64,000 nt of DNA from Gigantopelta aegis (Eukaryota > Mollusca > Gastropoda > Neomphalida > Peltospiridae), in the NCBI RefSeq assembly GCF_016097555.1, contig NC_054713.1, forward strand, positions 43,187,071 through 43,251,070. The letters run 5' to 3'. Positions 12,278-24,300 of this stretch are shown here, in pieces (within the stretch, counting starts at the first letter, position 1; every line of letters starts with the position of its first letter). A program made the position numbers and the translations under genes. The notes below the pieces were generated by a model that saw nothing but the letters and a program-made list of their open reading frames with translations, was not told the DNA's origin and did no database searches.

Positions 12278-12380
12278 TCAAATATCCAAATCATCGTCAG
12301 GATCTTCCTCATCAAAGTCATCTGCTTTGTCTGGTTCGTAGTAGATCATGCTTGACACAGAACTCTGTATCCGAGGTTGT
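12278..12380 (-). CDS. ELP5: ELP5 exon 8 (C-terminal acidic tail, stop)
   Basis: 103 nt encoding QPRIQSSVSSMIYYEPDKAD then DFDEEDPDDDLDI and TGA at 12280-12278. The acceptor is ctgtatttttcag-like (tatttttcag). The conserved acidic tail is the most diagnostic part of the gene. Confidence 0.94.
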
Positions 12381-15300
12381 CTGAAAAATACATCAAAGTA
12401 AAAAATAAATATCAATGAAAATCAGTGAAAAATACGGAAGGAAGGAAGGAATTTAACGACGCACTCAAAACATTTTATGTACGTTTATAATATTATGGCG
12501 TCGGACATATGGTTAAGGACCACACACAGATATTGAGAGAGGAAACCCGCTGTCACCACTTCATGGGCTACTCTTTTCGATTAGCAGCAAGGGATATTTT
12601 ATATGCACCATCCCACAGACAGGGTAGTACATACCACAGTCTTTGTTACACCAGTTGAGGAGCACTGACAGAAACGAGAAATAGCCCAATGTGCCCACCA
12701 ATAGGAATCGATCCTAGAAAATCGTTTGTGCATCAGGCAAGCACTGTACCACCTAGCTACATCCCGCCCCTGACAAATACGGAGGTGAGATTGGAGTACA
12801 TGAGCCCACCAATAGGAATCGATCCTAGATCGATCACGCATCAGGCAAGCACTGTACCACCTAGCTACATCCCGCCCCTGACAAATACGGAGGTGAGATT
12901 GGAGTACATGGGCCCACCGATAGGAATCGATCCTAGATCGATCACGCATCAGGCAAGCACTGTACCACATAGCTACATCCCGCCCCTGACAAATACGGAG
13001 GTGAGATTAGTGTACATGGGCCCACCGATAGGAATCGATCCTAGATCGTTTGTGCATCAGGCGGGCGCTGTACCACCTAGCTACATCCCGCCCCTGACAA
13101 ATACGGAGGTGAGATTGGAGTACATGGGCCCACCGATAGGAATCGATCCTAGATCGTTCATGCATCAGGCGGGCGCTGTACCACCTAGCTACATCCCGCC
13201 CCTGACAAATATGGAGGTGAGATTGGAGTACATGGGCCCACCGATAGGAATCGATCCTAGATCGTTCACGCATCAGGCAAGCGCTGTACCACCTAGCTAC
13301 ATCCCGCCCCTGACAAATACGGAGGTGAGATTGGAGTACATGAGCCCACCAATAGGAATCGATCCTAGATCGATCACGCATCAGGCAAGCACTGTACCAC
13401 ATAGCTACATCCCGCCCCTGACAAATATGGAGGTGAGATTAGTGTACATGGGCCCACCGATAGGAATCAATCCTAGATCGTTTGTGCATCAGGCGGGCGC
13501 TGTACCACCTAGCTACATCCTGCCCCTGACAAATACGGAGGTGAGATTGGAGTACATGGGCCCACCGATAGGAATCGATCCTAGATCGTTTGTGCATCAG
13601 GCGGGCGCTGTACCACCTAGCTACATCCCGCCCCTGACAAATACGGAGGTGAGATTGGAGTACATGGGCCCACCGATAGGAATCGATCCTAGATCGTTCA
13701 CGCATCAGGCGGGCGCTGTACCACTGAGCTACATCCCGCCCCTGACAAATACGGAGGTGAGATTGGAGTACATGGGTCCACCAATAGGAATCGATCCTAG
13801 ATCGTTTGTGCATCAGGCGGGCGCTGTACCACCTAGCTACATCCCGCCCCTGACAAATACGGAGGTGAGATTGGAGTACATGGGCCCACCGATAGGAATC
13901 GATCCTAGATCGTTCACACATCAGGCGGGCGCTGTACCACCTAGCTACATCCCGCCCCTGACAAATACGGAGGTGAGATTGGAGTACATGGGCCCACCGA
14001 TAGGAATCGATCCTAGATCGTTCACGCATCAGGCGGGCGCTGTACCACTGAGCTACATCCCGCCCCTGACAAATACGGAGGTGAGGTTGGAGTACATGGG
14101 CCCACCGATAGGAATCGATCCTAGATCGTTCACGCATCAGGCGGGTGCTGTACCACCTAGCTACATCCTGCCCCTGACAAATACGGAGGTGAGATTGGAG
14201 TACATGGGCCCACCGATAGGAATCGATCCTAGATCGTTTGTGCATCAGGCGGGCGCTGTACCACTGAGCTACATCCCGCCCCTGACAAATACGGAGGTGA
14301 GATTGGAGTACATGGGCCCACCGATAGGAATCGATCCTAGATCGTTCACGCATCAGGCGGGCGCTGTACCACTGAGCTACATCCTGCCCCTGACAAATAC
14401 GGAGGTGAGATTGGAGTACATGGGCCCACCGATAGGAATCGATCCTAGATCGTTCATGCATCAGGCGGGCGCTGTACCACCTAGCTACATCCTGCCCCTG
14501 ACAAATACGGAGGTGAGATTGGAGTACATGGGCCCACCGATAGGAATCGATCCTAGATCGTTCACACATCAGGCGGGTGCTGTACCACTGAGCTACATCC
14601 TGCCCCTGACAAATACGGAGGTGAGATTGGAGTACATGGGCCCACCGATAGGAATCGATCCTAGATCGTTCACACATCAGGCGGGCGCTGTACCACCTAG
14701 CTACATCCCGCCCCTGACAAATACGGAGGTGAGATTAGTGTACATGGGCCCACCGATAGGAATCGATCCTAGATCGTTCACGCATCAGGCGGGTGCTGTA
14801 CCACCTAGCTACATCCCGCCCCTGACAAATACGGAGGTGAGATTAGTGTACATGGGCCCACCGATAGGAATCGATCCTAGATCGTTTGTGCATCAGGCGG
14901 GCGCTGTACCACCTAGCTACATCCCGCCCCTGACAAATACGGAGGTGAGATTAGTGTACATGGGCCCACCGATAGGAATCGATCCTAGATCGTTCACACA
15001 TCAGGCGGGTGCTGTACCACTGAGCTACATCCCGCCCCTGACAAATACGGAGGTGAGATTGGAGTACATGGGTCCACCGATAGGAATCGATCCTAGATCG
15101 TTCACGCATCAGGCGGGCGCTGTACCACTGAGCTACATCCCGCCCCTGACAAACACGGAGGTGAGGTTGGAGTACTACTGGACACTGGGACCAAACTCTA
15201 CCACACTGTTCTTGTGATTTCTAAAAGCCATCAACGACCAATGAAGATAAAAGAGGAGAGATTCAGGTATTATGGGGGGGGGGGGGGGTACATTTTTAAG

Positions 15301-18300
15301 CCACACCTCCAGTGGGGGAATTAATTTGACAAAAATCACTAAAGAAAATTAATCAATCAAATTCAACTTTAATTCATAAAATAACCAAAAGAATAACTGT
15401 AAAATAGTAAAAATAGATATATGATTTAATTATGTAGAATTTAAAAGCATTTATGTACAGTTTATAACAGATGCTTTGTAAATAAAAATAGCCAACAAAT
15501 CACATGCAAATTTCATGGGCACCGCCATTTTGTTTACGTCACTGCTAAGTGACATTAACTAAGCGTCGCAGTAAGTAAGAGTTACCTTCTTATTAATAGC
15601 CTTATATTTTCTGTCAAATTAATGCCTATTAAAAAAACTGCACTTGCACGCAATGAACATGTTTGATTCACATCATTGCTGAAATGTCATAGATGTCGCT
15701 TTCCCCGTAAAGTGGTAAGCAGAGTTTATGTTTTCCACGTCAAATGGTTAACAGTGGCACTGACAACAATTTCCACAGCTGCAATATGAATTGCTGTAGG
15801 TCGTGGGCTTTACTAACAGCAGTGTTTTGCTATTGGTTAAACAATTACCGTTGTCGGCTGGAGGGATAATTTTTAAAAATTATTTTGTGGTGTTTATTTC
15901 TTGCAAAAGTTACTGGTTTGGAATTGCCATAACCTCAGGCTTAATGGCAGACGTGCAAACCGGAGCCAATATCAATCGTGCTCTCAATGCATGCTCGCTG
16001 GTCTTGTACATCAAACCATCTAGTTTGGTGTCTACAAAAGTGTAGGCCTACTGTTAAAAATATGCTGAAATTTCCTCCTCTTCCAATGTTCAATTGGTGC
16101 CTGTATTTACTTTTAGTCAAATTAATGCTAAAACCGTGTCCATAATGACATGACTACATACATATTCTAAATGTAGGACAGATGAACGAACGGACGGACA
16201 GAAAGACAGACAGGCAGACAGAAGGACAGTCAAAACCTTAAGCCCCTTCGGTTGGATCAGTGGGGGACTAATAATACCTTCTTTGTTCTTTGGTGTACGG
16301 CAACACAAGCTGTCTCCTTGCCTCCTTCTCATTCTCGGACAACGTCAAGTTGAAGGTCAAATTTGCTGCGGGATCAATCTAAAGTTTAAAAAATATAAAA
16401 TATATTTGTGAATTATTCAGTCTGTGAAAACACATCTTAGTAAACACTATGGCCCAAGTTCACAGAAGGTGATTAACATTCATATATTATAGACGTATTT
16501 GTCTTAAACATGGATCGGGAAAACATGTAGTTTGTTCAGTATCGTATTGCAAATCACTATGCAAGTTTCAGAAATTGCTACACAGTTTTAAAACATTAAA
16601 AAGTAGTTGCTAATCAATTGCCTGTTGGACAAACTAAGACCTGCTCACAGGGCTACACACCAGAATGTATTGTAAATTATTAAATATATTGCCTGTTGGA
16701 CAGACTACGACCTGCTCACAGGGCTACACACCAGAATGTATTGTAAATTATTAAATATATGGCCTGTTGGACAGACTACGACCTGCTCACAGGGCTACAC
16801 ACCAGAATGTATTGTAAATTATTAAATATATGCAGTTATTACAACGTATGGGTGGGACGTAGCCCAGTGGTAAAGCATGCGCTTGATGCGCGGTCAGTGT
16901 GGGATCGATTCCTGTCGGTGGGCCCATTGGGCTATTTCTAGTTGCAGCCAGTGCACCATGACTGGTATATCAAAGGCTGTGGTATGTGTTATCCTGTCTG
17001 TGGGATGATGCACATAAAAGATCCCTTGCTGCTAATCGAAAAGAGTAGTCCATGAAGTGGTGACAGCGGGTTTCCTTTCTCAATATCTGTGTCATCCTTA
17101 ACCATATGTCCGATGCCATATAACCATAAATAAAATGTGTTGAGTGCGTCGTTAAATAAACCATTTCTTTCCTTCTATTACAATGGTTCACACGAAATAT
17201 TGTGCCCCATACAACTTTGTCTTTTAGGGAAAATAATAAGTGACTAAGGGTTGAATACTTTTAGTAAACTCAGCCCTCCGTCTACATGTACTAGCCAAAA
17301 ATAAAACATTTACATTCAAAATAATGAACATGGAGGTTTCATTTTAAGAATAAAAAAACTAATACCGATTCCGCTTGTTCGGGTGATCTCTTCACTGAAT
17401 CATGTTGCCAGTTCTGGGTACTGAGAATATTTAGACCATCTAGCTTTACCAACTCAGTCTGAAAAAGAAATCAACAGAACATTCTCAGGCCCGTAGCCAG
17501 GATTTTGAAGGGGGGGGGGTGTCATTTAGGCTTATGGTGAGGCACAAAGTGTCTCACACGAGGGTGCAAAGCGTTAACGAATATTAAAAAAAAAGTCACC
17601 GGTATTGACTACAGGCCTGACTTTAAAAAAAAAAAAGCCAGAGAAAGATATGATCTCCAACAATGATTATTTTGCACCCCCAAAGACATTAATAGAAGAC
17701 AAATATTTAATGATTTTCTGTAACCTAATATTATTATTTTGACCATAACTGCATAAGAATTGCATCTCCTTATCGTTTGTTTTGCTGCAAAATAATCATA
17801 AACAAAATGGATCATTTTACTTCCTATAAATAATTTACATCAACCAAATAATAAACATTCACAACTGAAGAGTTTGTTTTTCACAGAACTTGTTAAGTCC
17901 ATGTTATATCAATTTGGAGAACACCAATGTTTTATTTTTAAACAACTTTTATGTATTGTAAACTGGATTAATATTGTGACACAACACAAGAACACATCTC
18001 AGTGCAGATTTTGCGAACTCCTGTTAGCATCTACAATGAGTATACATGTAGATGTACATGCACCTGAGTAGGAAGTGGGTGGAGGGGGGGTGGGGGGCAA
18101 GGGGGCATGTGCCCACCCTCTTTGTAGGAGGAGCAATGTTTTTTTTAATATATTTATACGTCATGTGTCTAAGTGTGTATGTGTGTGTGCCCCCACCTCC
18201 TACCCCACAAACACTTTTTGGCACCTTCCTATGCCCGTGTGTACATGTATGTACTTAAAGTAATGTGTGTGTAAACATTTAGTGATTTTAGGATGGGTGT

Positions 18301-21300
18301 GAACAATGCGAAATTTAAAAACACAGGTTTTTGTCCAAGGTGCTTATCAATGGTTTAAACATATCAACCATATAAACAGTTCAATACAGTTTGTGATAAC
18401 CTAGTGTGGTGACCCGCGACCAGTCTACCACTGGATGGAGACACTGTGTGGTGGTCCAAAGCAAGTCTACTAACAGGAGCAGATCTACTAGCACATGACC
18501 ATATAGAGTTTCGTCGGGAAGATGGAGCCCAGTGGATTCATGGAGGAGCTCATGTGTCCAAGAGAGAACAGAAGCGTCCAGCCGACAATGCGTGGCTCAA
18601 GACTTACACATTGAACCAACACGAGGACAAGACGTATAGAAATTACACCATAGTTCATGATAACAGTAAGTACCATAATATCATATACTCAACAACGAAA
18701 GTTTAACTAATGTTAAAAGAAATGGCATAACATTTATAAATTAACCTATTTTTATTAATTAGTATTCACATCTGAAATGTTTACCATTTACAAACAACAT
18801 AAACTCATCAGCCTTTGCCTTAACACAACAGGAGGACCTGGTTTTCTTTTAAGTTTATTCAGACTTGGCAAATTTAGACATCATAAAATATATTTGCTAA
18901 AATTTCGTTGTTTAGTATATATATTTAGACCACTGGCCATCAAATTACTTTACTATATATGTAGCCTTGCACACTATATCAACCAAGCGTATTGCCATGT
19001 TTACAGATTTATCCAGGATGTTTTGTCAGGGGTCCCATGTCTCATTGAATTTGGAACATTAGTGCGAGTAATCATACTTGGGATATGTTTTCAGGCCATA
19101 GAACGATGCAATACGCTACTGTTAAATTAATTTATTAGACCAGACTTAATTAAATATATATGAGCCATCGCACACGAACACCTACAACTTAGCATGACGT
19201 CAGAAACCGAGTAAACACGGCTCAAAGTTTGACGTCACATGTAAACGCGGAAGTAAAAGTTGACATGCTGTTTGTGTTGTTTGTTTTGAACAATTTAAGA
19301 AGATGACATCTTCTTTTTTACATGAAGATCAGTTTGAAGTAAACATACATCTTTATGTACAATATGTTTTGGTTTTTATTTTGTATTTTTTAGAAATAAA
19401 AACCTGACAACATTGGTCGAGATCATTAGCGATACCATCTGTACATTGATACACATTTACAAAAATAGGGAGAAGTCCTATATATCGATATGATGTGAAA
19501 GTATAAAAATGTTTGGAGCACCAGAACTCCTGGATAAATTCCCAATGTTTTAAAATGTTTGGCTTTTGTACACACACTCTTCTGTTGGCTTAGTAAGGTG
19601 AGCTGGGTGAGCAGAAAAATTCACTATATTACTATTAAACTTCACAAATTGTAGAAATCAACCACTTTGGGGGTTTTTAAATGTCAATTATTAGATGAAA
19701 TTATTTTGCCAAAGTAAAATAAAATTCGCCATTTCTTTTTAAAATTCACAATCTTTAGCGAATTTGGTGAGTGTTTTTTTACAGTTTTGATGGAAAGAAA
19801 GAAAGAAGTGTTTTATTTAACGACGCACTTGACACATTTTATTTACGGTTATATGGCGTCAGACCACACAGATTTTGAGAGGAAACCCGCTGTCGCCACT
19901 ACATGGGCTACTCTTCCGATTAGCAGCAAGGGATCTTTTATTTGTGCTTCCCACAGGCAGGATAGCACAAACCATGGCCTTTGTTGAACTAGTTATGGAT
20001 CACTGGTCGGTGCAAATGGTTTACACCTACCCATTGAGCCTTGCGGAGCACTCACTCAGGGTTTGGAGTCTGTATCTGGATTAAAAATCCCATGCCTCGA
20101 CTGGGATCCGAACCCAGTACCTACCAGCCTGTAGACCGATGGCCTGCCACGACGCCACCGAGGCCGGTAGTTTTGATGGCTTAGTAAGGTGAGCTGGGTG
20201 AGCAGAACATTTCATCAAATTATCTAATAAACTTCACAAATTGTAGAAATCAACCATTTTGGGGGTTTTAAATGTCAGTTATTAGATGAAATTATTTTGT
20301 CAAAGTAAAATAAAATTCACCATTTCTTTTTAAAATTCACAATTTTAGCTAATTTGGTGAGTTTTTTCTTACAGTTTTGATGACTTTCCCCGAGATTCGC
20401 CGATGTACAACGCTACAGAACATGTCGTGCTGCTGGTCAGGTGGTGACGTCACGCGAACCACACTGCTTGAGACGTGCTCCAACTTACGGAGGTCATGGT
20501 CATTGTGAAGGTTGCCATGTACCAATGAGATCACCTGTTCTACCACACACCCTGCTGTAATTCAAATAAACAAATGTGTTCAGTTTCAGGTCATTTATAC
20601 AAAACATGGAAAAGTAGATGCCACCGACTTTTTACACATGGAGACATTTTATTTACAGTTATATGGCGTCGGACATACAGTTACAGACCACACAGATATT
20701 GAGGGAGGAAACCTGCTGTCGCCACTTCAAGGACTACTCTTTTTGATGAGCAGCAAGGGTACTTTTATATGCACCATCCCATAGACAGGATAGCATATAC
20801 CACAACCATTGATGTACCAGTCCAATTTATTTAATTATTTCAACTTATTTCCGTGCTTATATCCAATTAAGGGTCAAGCACGCTGTCCTGGGTACATGGG
20901 GTTAATAATATTAGCAACAGAAAAATTTTATCCCCTCTAACTAAGTAGTAACCTACAATTTTTTTTATCTTAATCAAAAGTTTTATTAATGTACATGTAT
21001 TTCCTATTAAATATCAATACTTTACGACATCATTAATGCAACAGAGTTGGTGATCAAAATGCTAAATAATTTAAACAGGATTCTGTGCTTCTGTGATTTT
21101 ATGTCAGAAGCATAAGATAATAAGATGGAATCCCAAAATACTAATACTGCATTATTTATTTGTATTCCCTTGGACTCCTACAAGAATATTATCCCTTAAT
21201 TCAGTGTGTGACAACCAGACAGACAGAGGACGCGTGAGTCAAGAAAGACAACTGTCTAGGAGAAGCAAACTCCAAAATCAAAACTGGGCTGGAAAGGCTC

Positions 21301-24300
21301 AGAATCCTAGTAAGAAAACTCTCCTAGGAGAAGGAAAACTCCAAACTCAAACCAAGTCCACTGAAGTCAAGAGTACAGAAGCTATGCATCAGAATTAGTG
21401 TGGAAACCGAAAGGAAATGTCTGTACATGCACCAAGCTCTATGATCATGAAAATGCATGACAGATTTGACAATGTTTACATTATGTAATTCAGTCAATGT
21501 AATGTCTGATATTACATTACAGTAATAATTTTTGATTTCATGGGATTTTTTGTTTTGTTTAATGACACCACTAGAGCACACTGATTTATTAATCATCAGC
21601 TACTGTGTGTCAAACATTTGGTAATTTTTATATAGTATAGTCTTAGAGAGGAAACCAACTACATCTTTCCATTTGTAGCAAGAGATCTTTTATATGCACC
21701 ATCCCACAGACAGGATAGCACATACCACAGCATTTAATATACCAGTCGTAGTGCACTGGCTGGAATGAGAAATAGCTCAATGGGCCCGCCGACGGGGATC
21801 GATCCCAGACCGACCATTTACATGTACATGTACCTGAGGACCCTGGCTAATCCACTGAATGTTTTCTCTTCCCAAACAGAACCCCACTATTGGTATATCA
21901 AAGGACTTGGTAACATCTTATATTACATTATTATCTTTTTCTGATTACACTGAACTCATAAAAAACATCATTGATTTATCCAAGACTCTTTGTCAGGGTC
22001 CCGTGTCTGGGATTGGGAAAATTAGCATGATTTAATCATAATTGGAATATTTTTTCAGGCCACTGAATGATGCAGTATACCACTGTTAAATGAACTGATT
22101 ATAACAGACATAATTATATATAGAGGATTCGTCATGAGTATTTTTTTAATATGGAAAATGTTAACTGAGCCTATGTTATTTGGTATTTGTCGAGGCTCTG
22201 CCGAGACAAATACTGATTAACTAGACGAGGTTGATATTCTAAAAACCACGAGTAGTGAATTCTATTTATCCTATAACACTATTAAAATAATATGTTAATT
22301 CAATTCTTAGTAAATCACAGTACTAGTCATCTCCATCGGTAATATGATGTCATCACGATTAGCACAAACCAGTTTGATGTTAAACATTTTAAATAAATCT
22401 TTAAAAATGTTATTCTGCCCCGGGTCCGACCCCTGGCTTCCAGAGGTCGGACCCGGGGTAGACATGCTCAAAACCTTAGTGGTATATGAGCATGTTAAAA
22501 ACATTACGTTACATTTGAAAATGTTACACTCAGGTACACAGGTCTTGTTGGCTTGTAAACAAATGATCCATCCACAGCAACAAATTACATAGAGACCTTG
22601 CAAATTTGCATACCATTATTAATCGGGTTAATACATATACAGAACTTCATATATGTTGTTTATTGCACTCCTTTATTTTGCAAAAGAACATACCACTCTG
22701 TATTTATTACATACTTTCTTTTATGTTTTACAAAAACGTTTTTTAATTTAATGTCATAATGTTCAACACTTTAAATCTATGATCAAAACTCCTTTCATGT
22801 ATTTACTTAATGTTAAGAATATTACTCTGCAGCAGCCTTGTCTAATATTTCAAATATTATGTTATGACCTAATTTGTAAATCATATATGACGTCAGTAAA
22901 TAAAAGGTGCTAACTGCAGTAAAAATAAACAGGGAATTCCCCATTTAAATGTTCCAGTCCAGATCGCACATATGTGCAATATAAAATAAATTTATCACAT
23001 GGTTTGAAAATGTCTTAATCACTACAGTAAGACTGAATAGGTATGTAATAAACTAAATTATCCCATGGGTTTATGACATGGGATATCATGGGTAAGTTAT
23101 AGGATATATATACATGTGTTTATATGTGTGTGTATATATATATACATCCTATAACTGACCCATGATATCAGTGTCATAAATATATATGTAGGGAATTTTT
23201 AGCATAGAATTTAGGAATTTTCAGTGCCACTTCCTTCAGACCCACAGAACACCTGGATAGATCCCTGAAAATATCCACAAATTCATTGCCTGACAAATAT
23301 GATATTGCATAACATTATGTACTTGTTGTTTTCCCGGATTTCAGTCTGTGTAAAGTTTGATATTACTTCTTTCTTCTTCTTTTTTTTCAATTACATAAAA
23401 ACAAATCCCCAAATTTACTGCATTACGAATTTGACGAAGTATAAGATTACGTACTTGCCGACTTGCACGATTTCAGTGTGTGTAACGCCTGACAGGTGTA
23501 CGGAGCACCTCGGTGTAGTAGAAGAAAGGAAAGACTGTCTATAGCCACCACACACTTCTTGTCAGCCGCCGTCAGACGTTCACGGACCAGATCCGTCAGA
23601 TTGCTGTCGACCGTCGGAGAATCTAAGTCCAGCCAACTGACTGGGTCTTCTGTACAGTCGATAAGGTCAACTCTAAAAAAAACAAAATGTAATAGCATTG
23701 TTAACAAGCAATAATATGGTTAACATGCATTTTGAGAGTACTGTTAAAGCAATACATCATTACATGTCCCCTACCGGACCCGACAATTTTTCATATCTCC
23801 TAAATTCAAGGGCCATAACTCTGAAAAGTGGGTAATCACCATGAAACTTCAACTTGATCTGTAAAGCTATATACAAATGATAAAGCATTATACAAAATTT
23901 CATCTTGGTATCTCCAGGCATTGCAAAAATCCGGAAAACAAATTTTCACATCACAATAGTTCAAGGGCCATAACTCCATTAAAAATGGGTAAATCACCAT
24001 GAAAGTTAAACTTGATCTGTAACAGTATGTGATAAACCTATACACAAAGTTTCAGCATAATATCTAAAGGTCTTCTGTAAAAACAAATTTTCATATCTCC
24101 TAAGTTCAAGGGCCATAACTCTGTCAAAAATGGATAAATCGTCATGAAAGTCAAACTTGATCTGTAACAGTACATGATGACACTATACACAAAATTTCAG
24201 CTCAATACCTGAAAACCATCTGCAAAAAACATCCGGAAAACATATGTGGGACAGACAAAGTACGGACAGATGGACAGACGGAGATGAAACTTATAGTCCA

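Noticed and set aside
12689-15217. Repetitive secreted or structural protein gene (842 codons)
   Set aside because: The unit is a SINE tRNA-like head plus flank. Its period of 108 is divisible by three, and both strands are open. No splice or promoter evidence for a gene.
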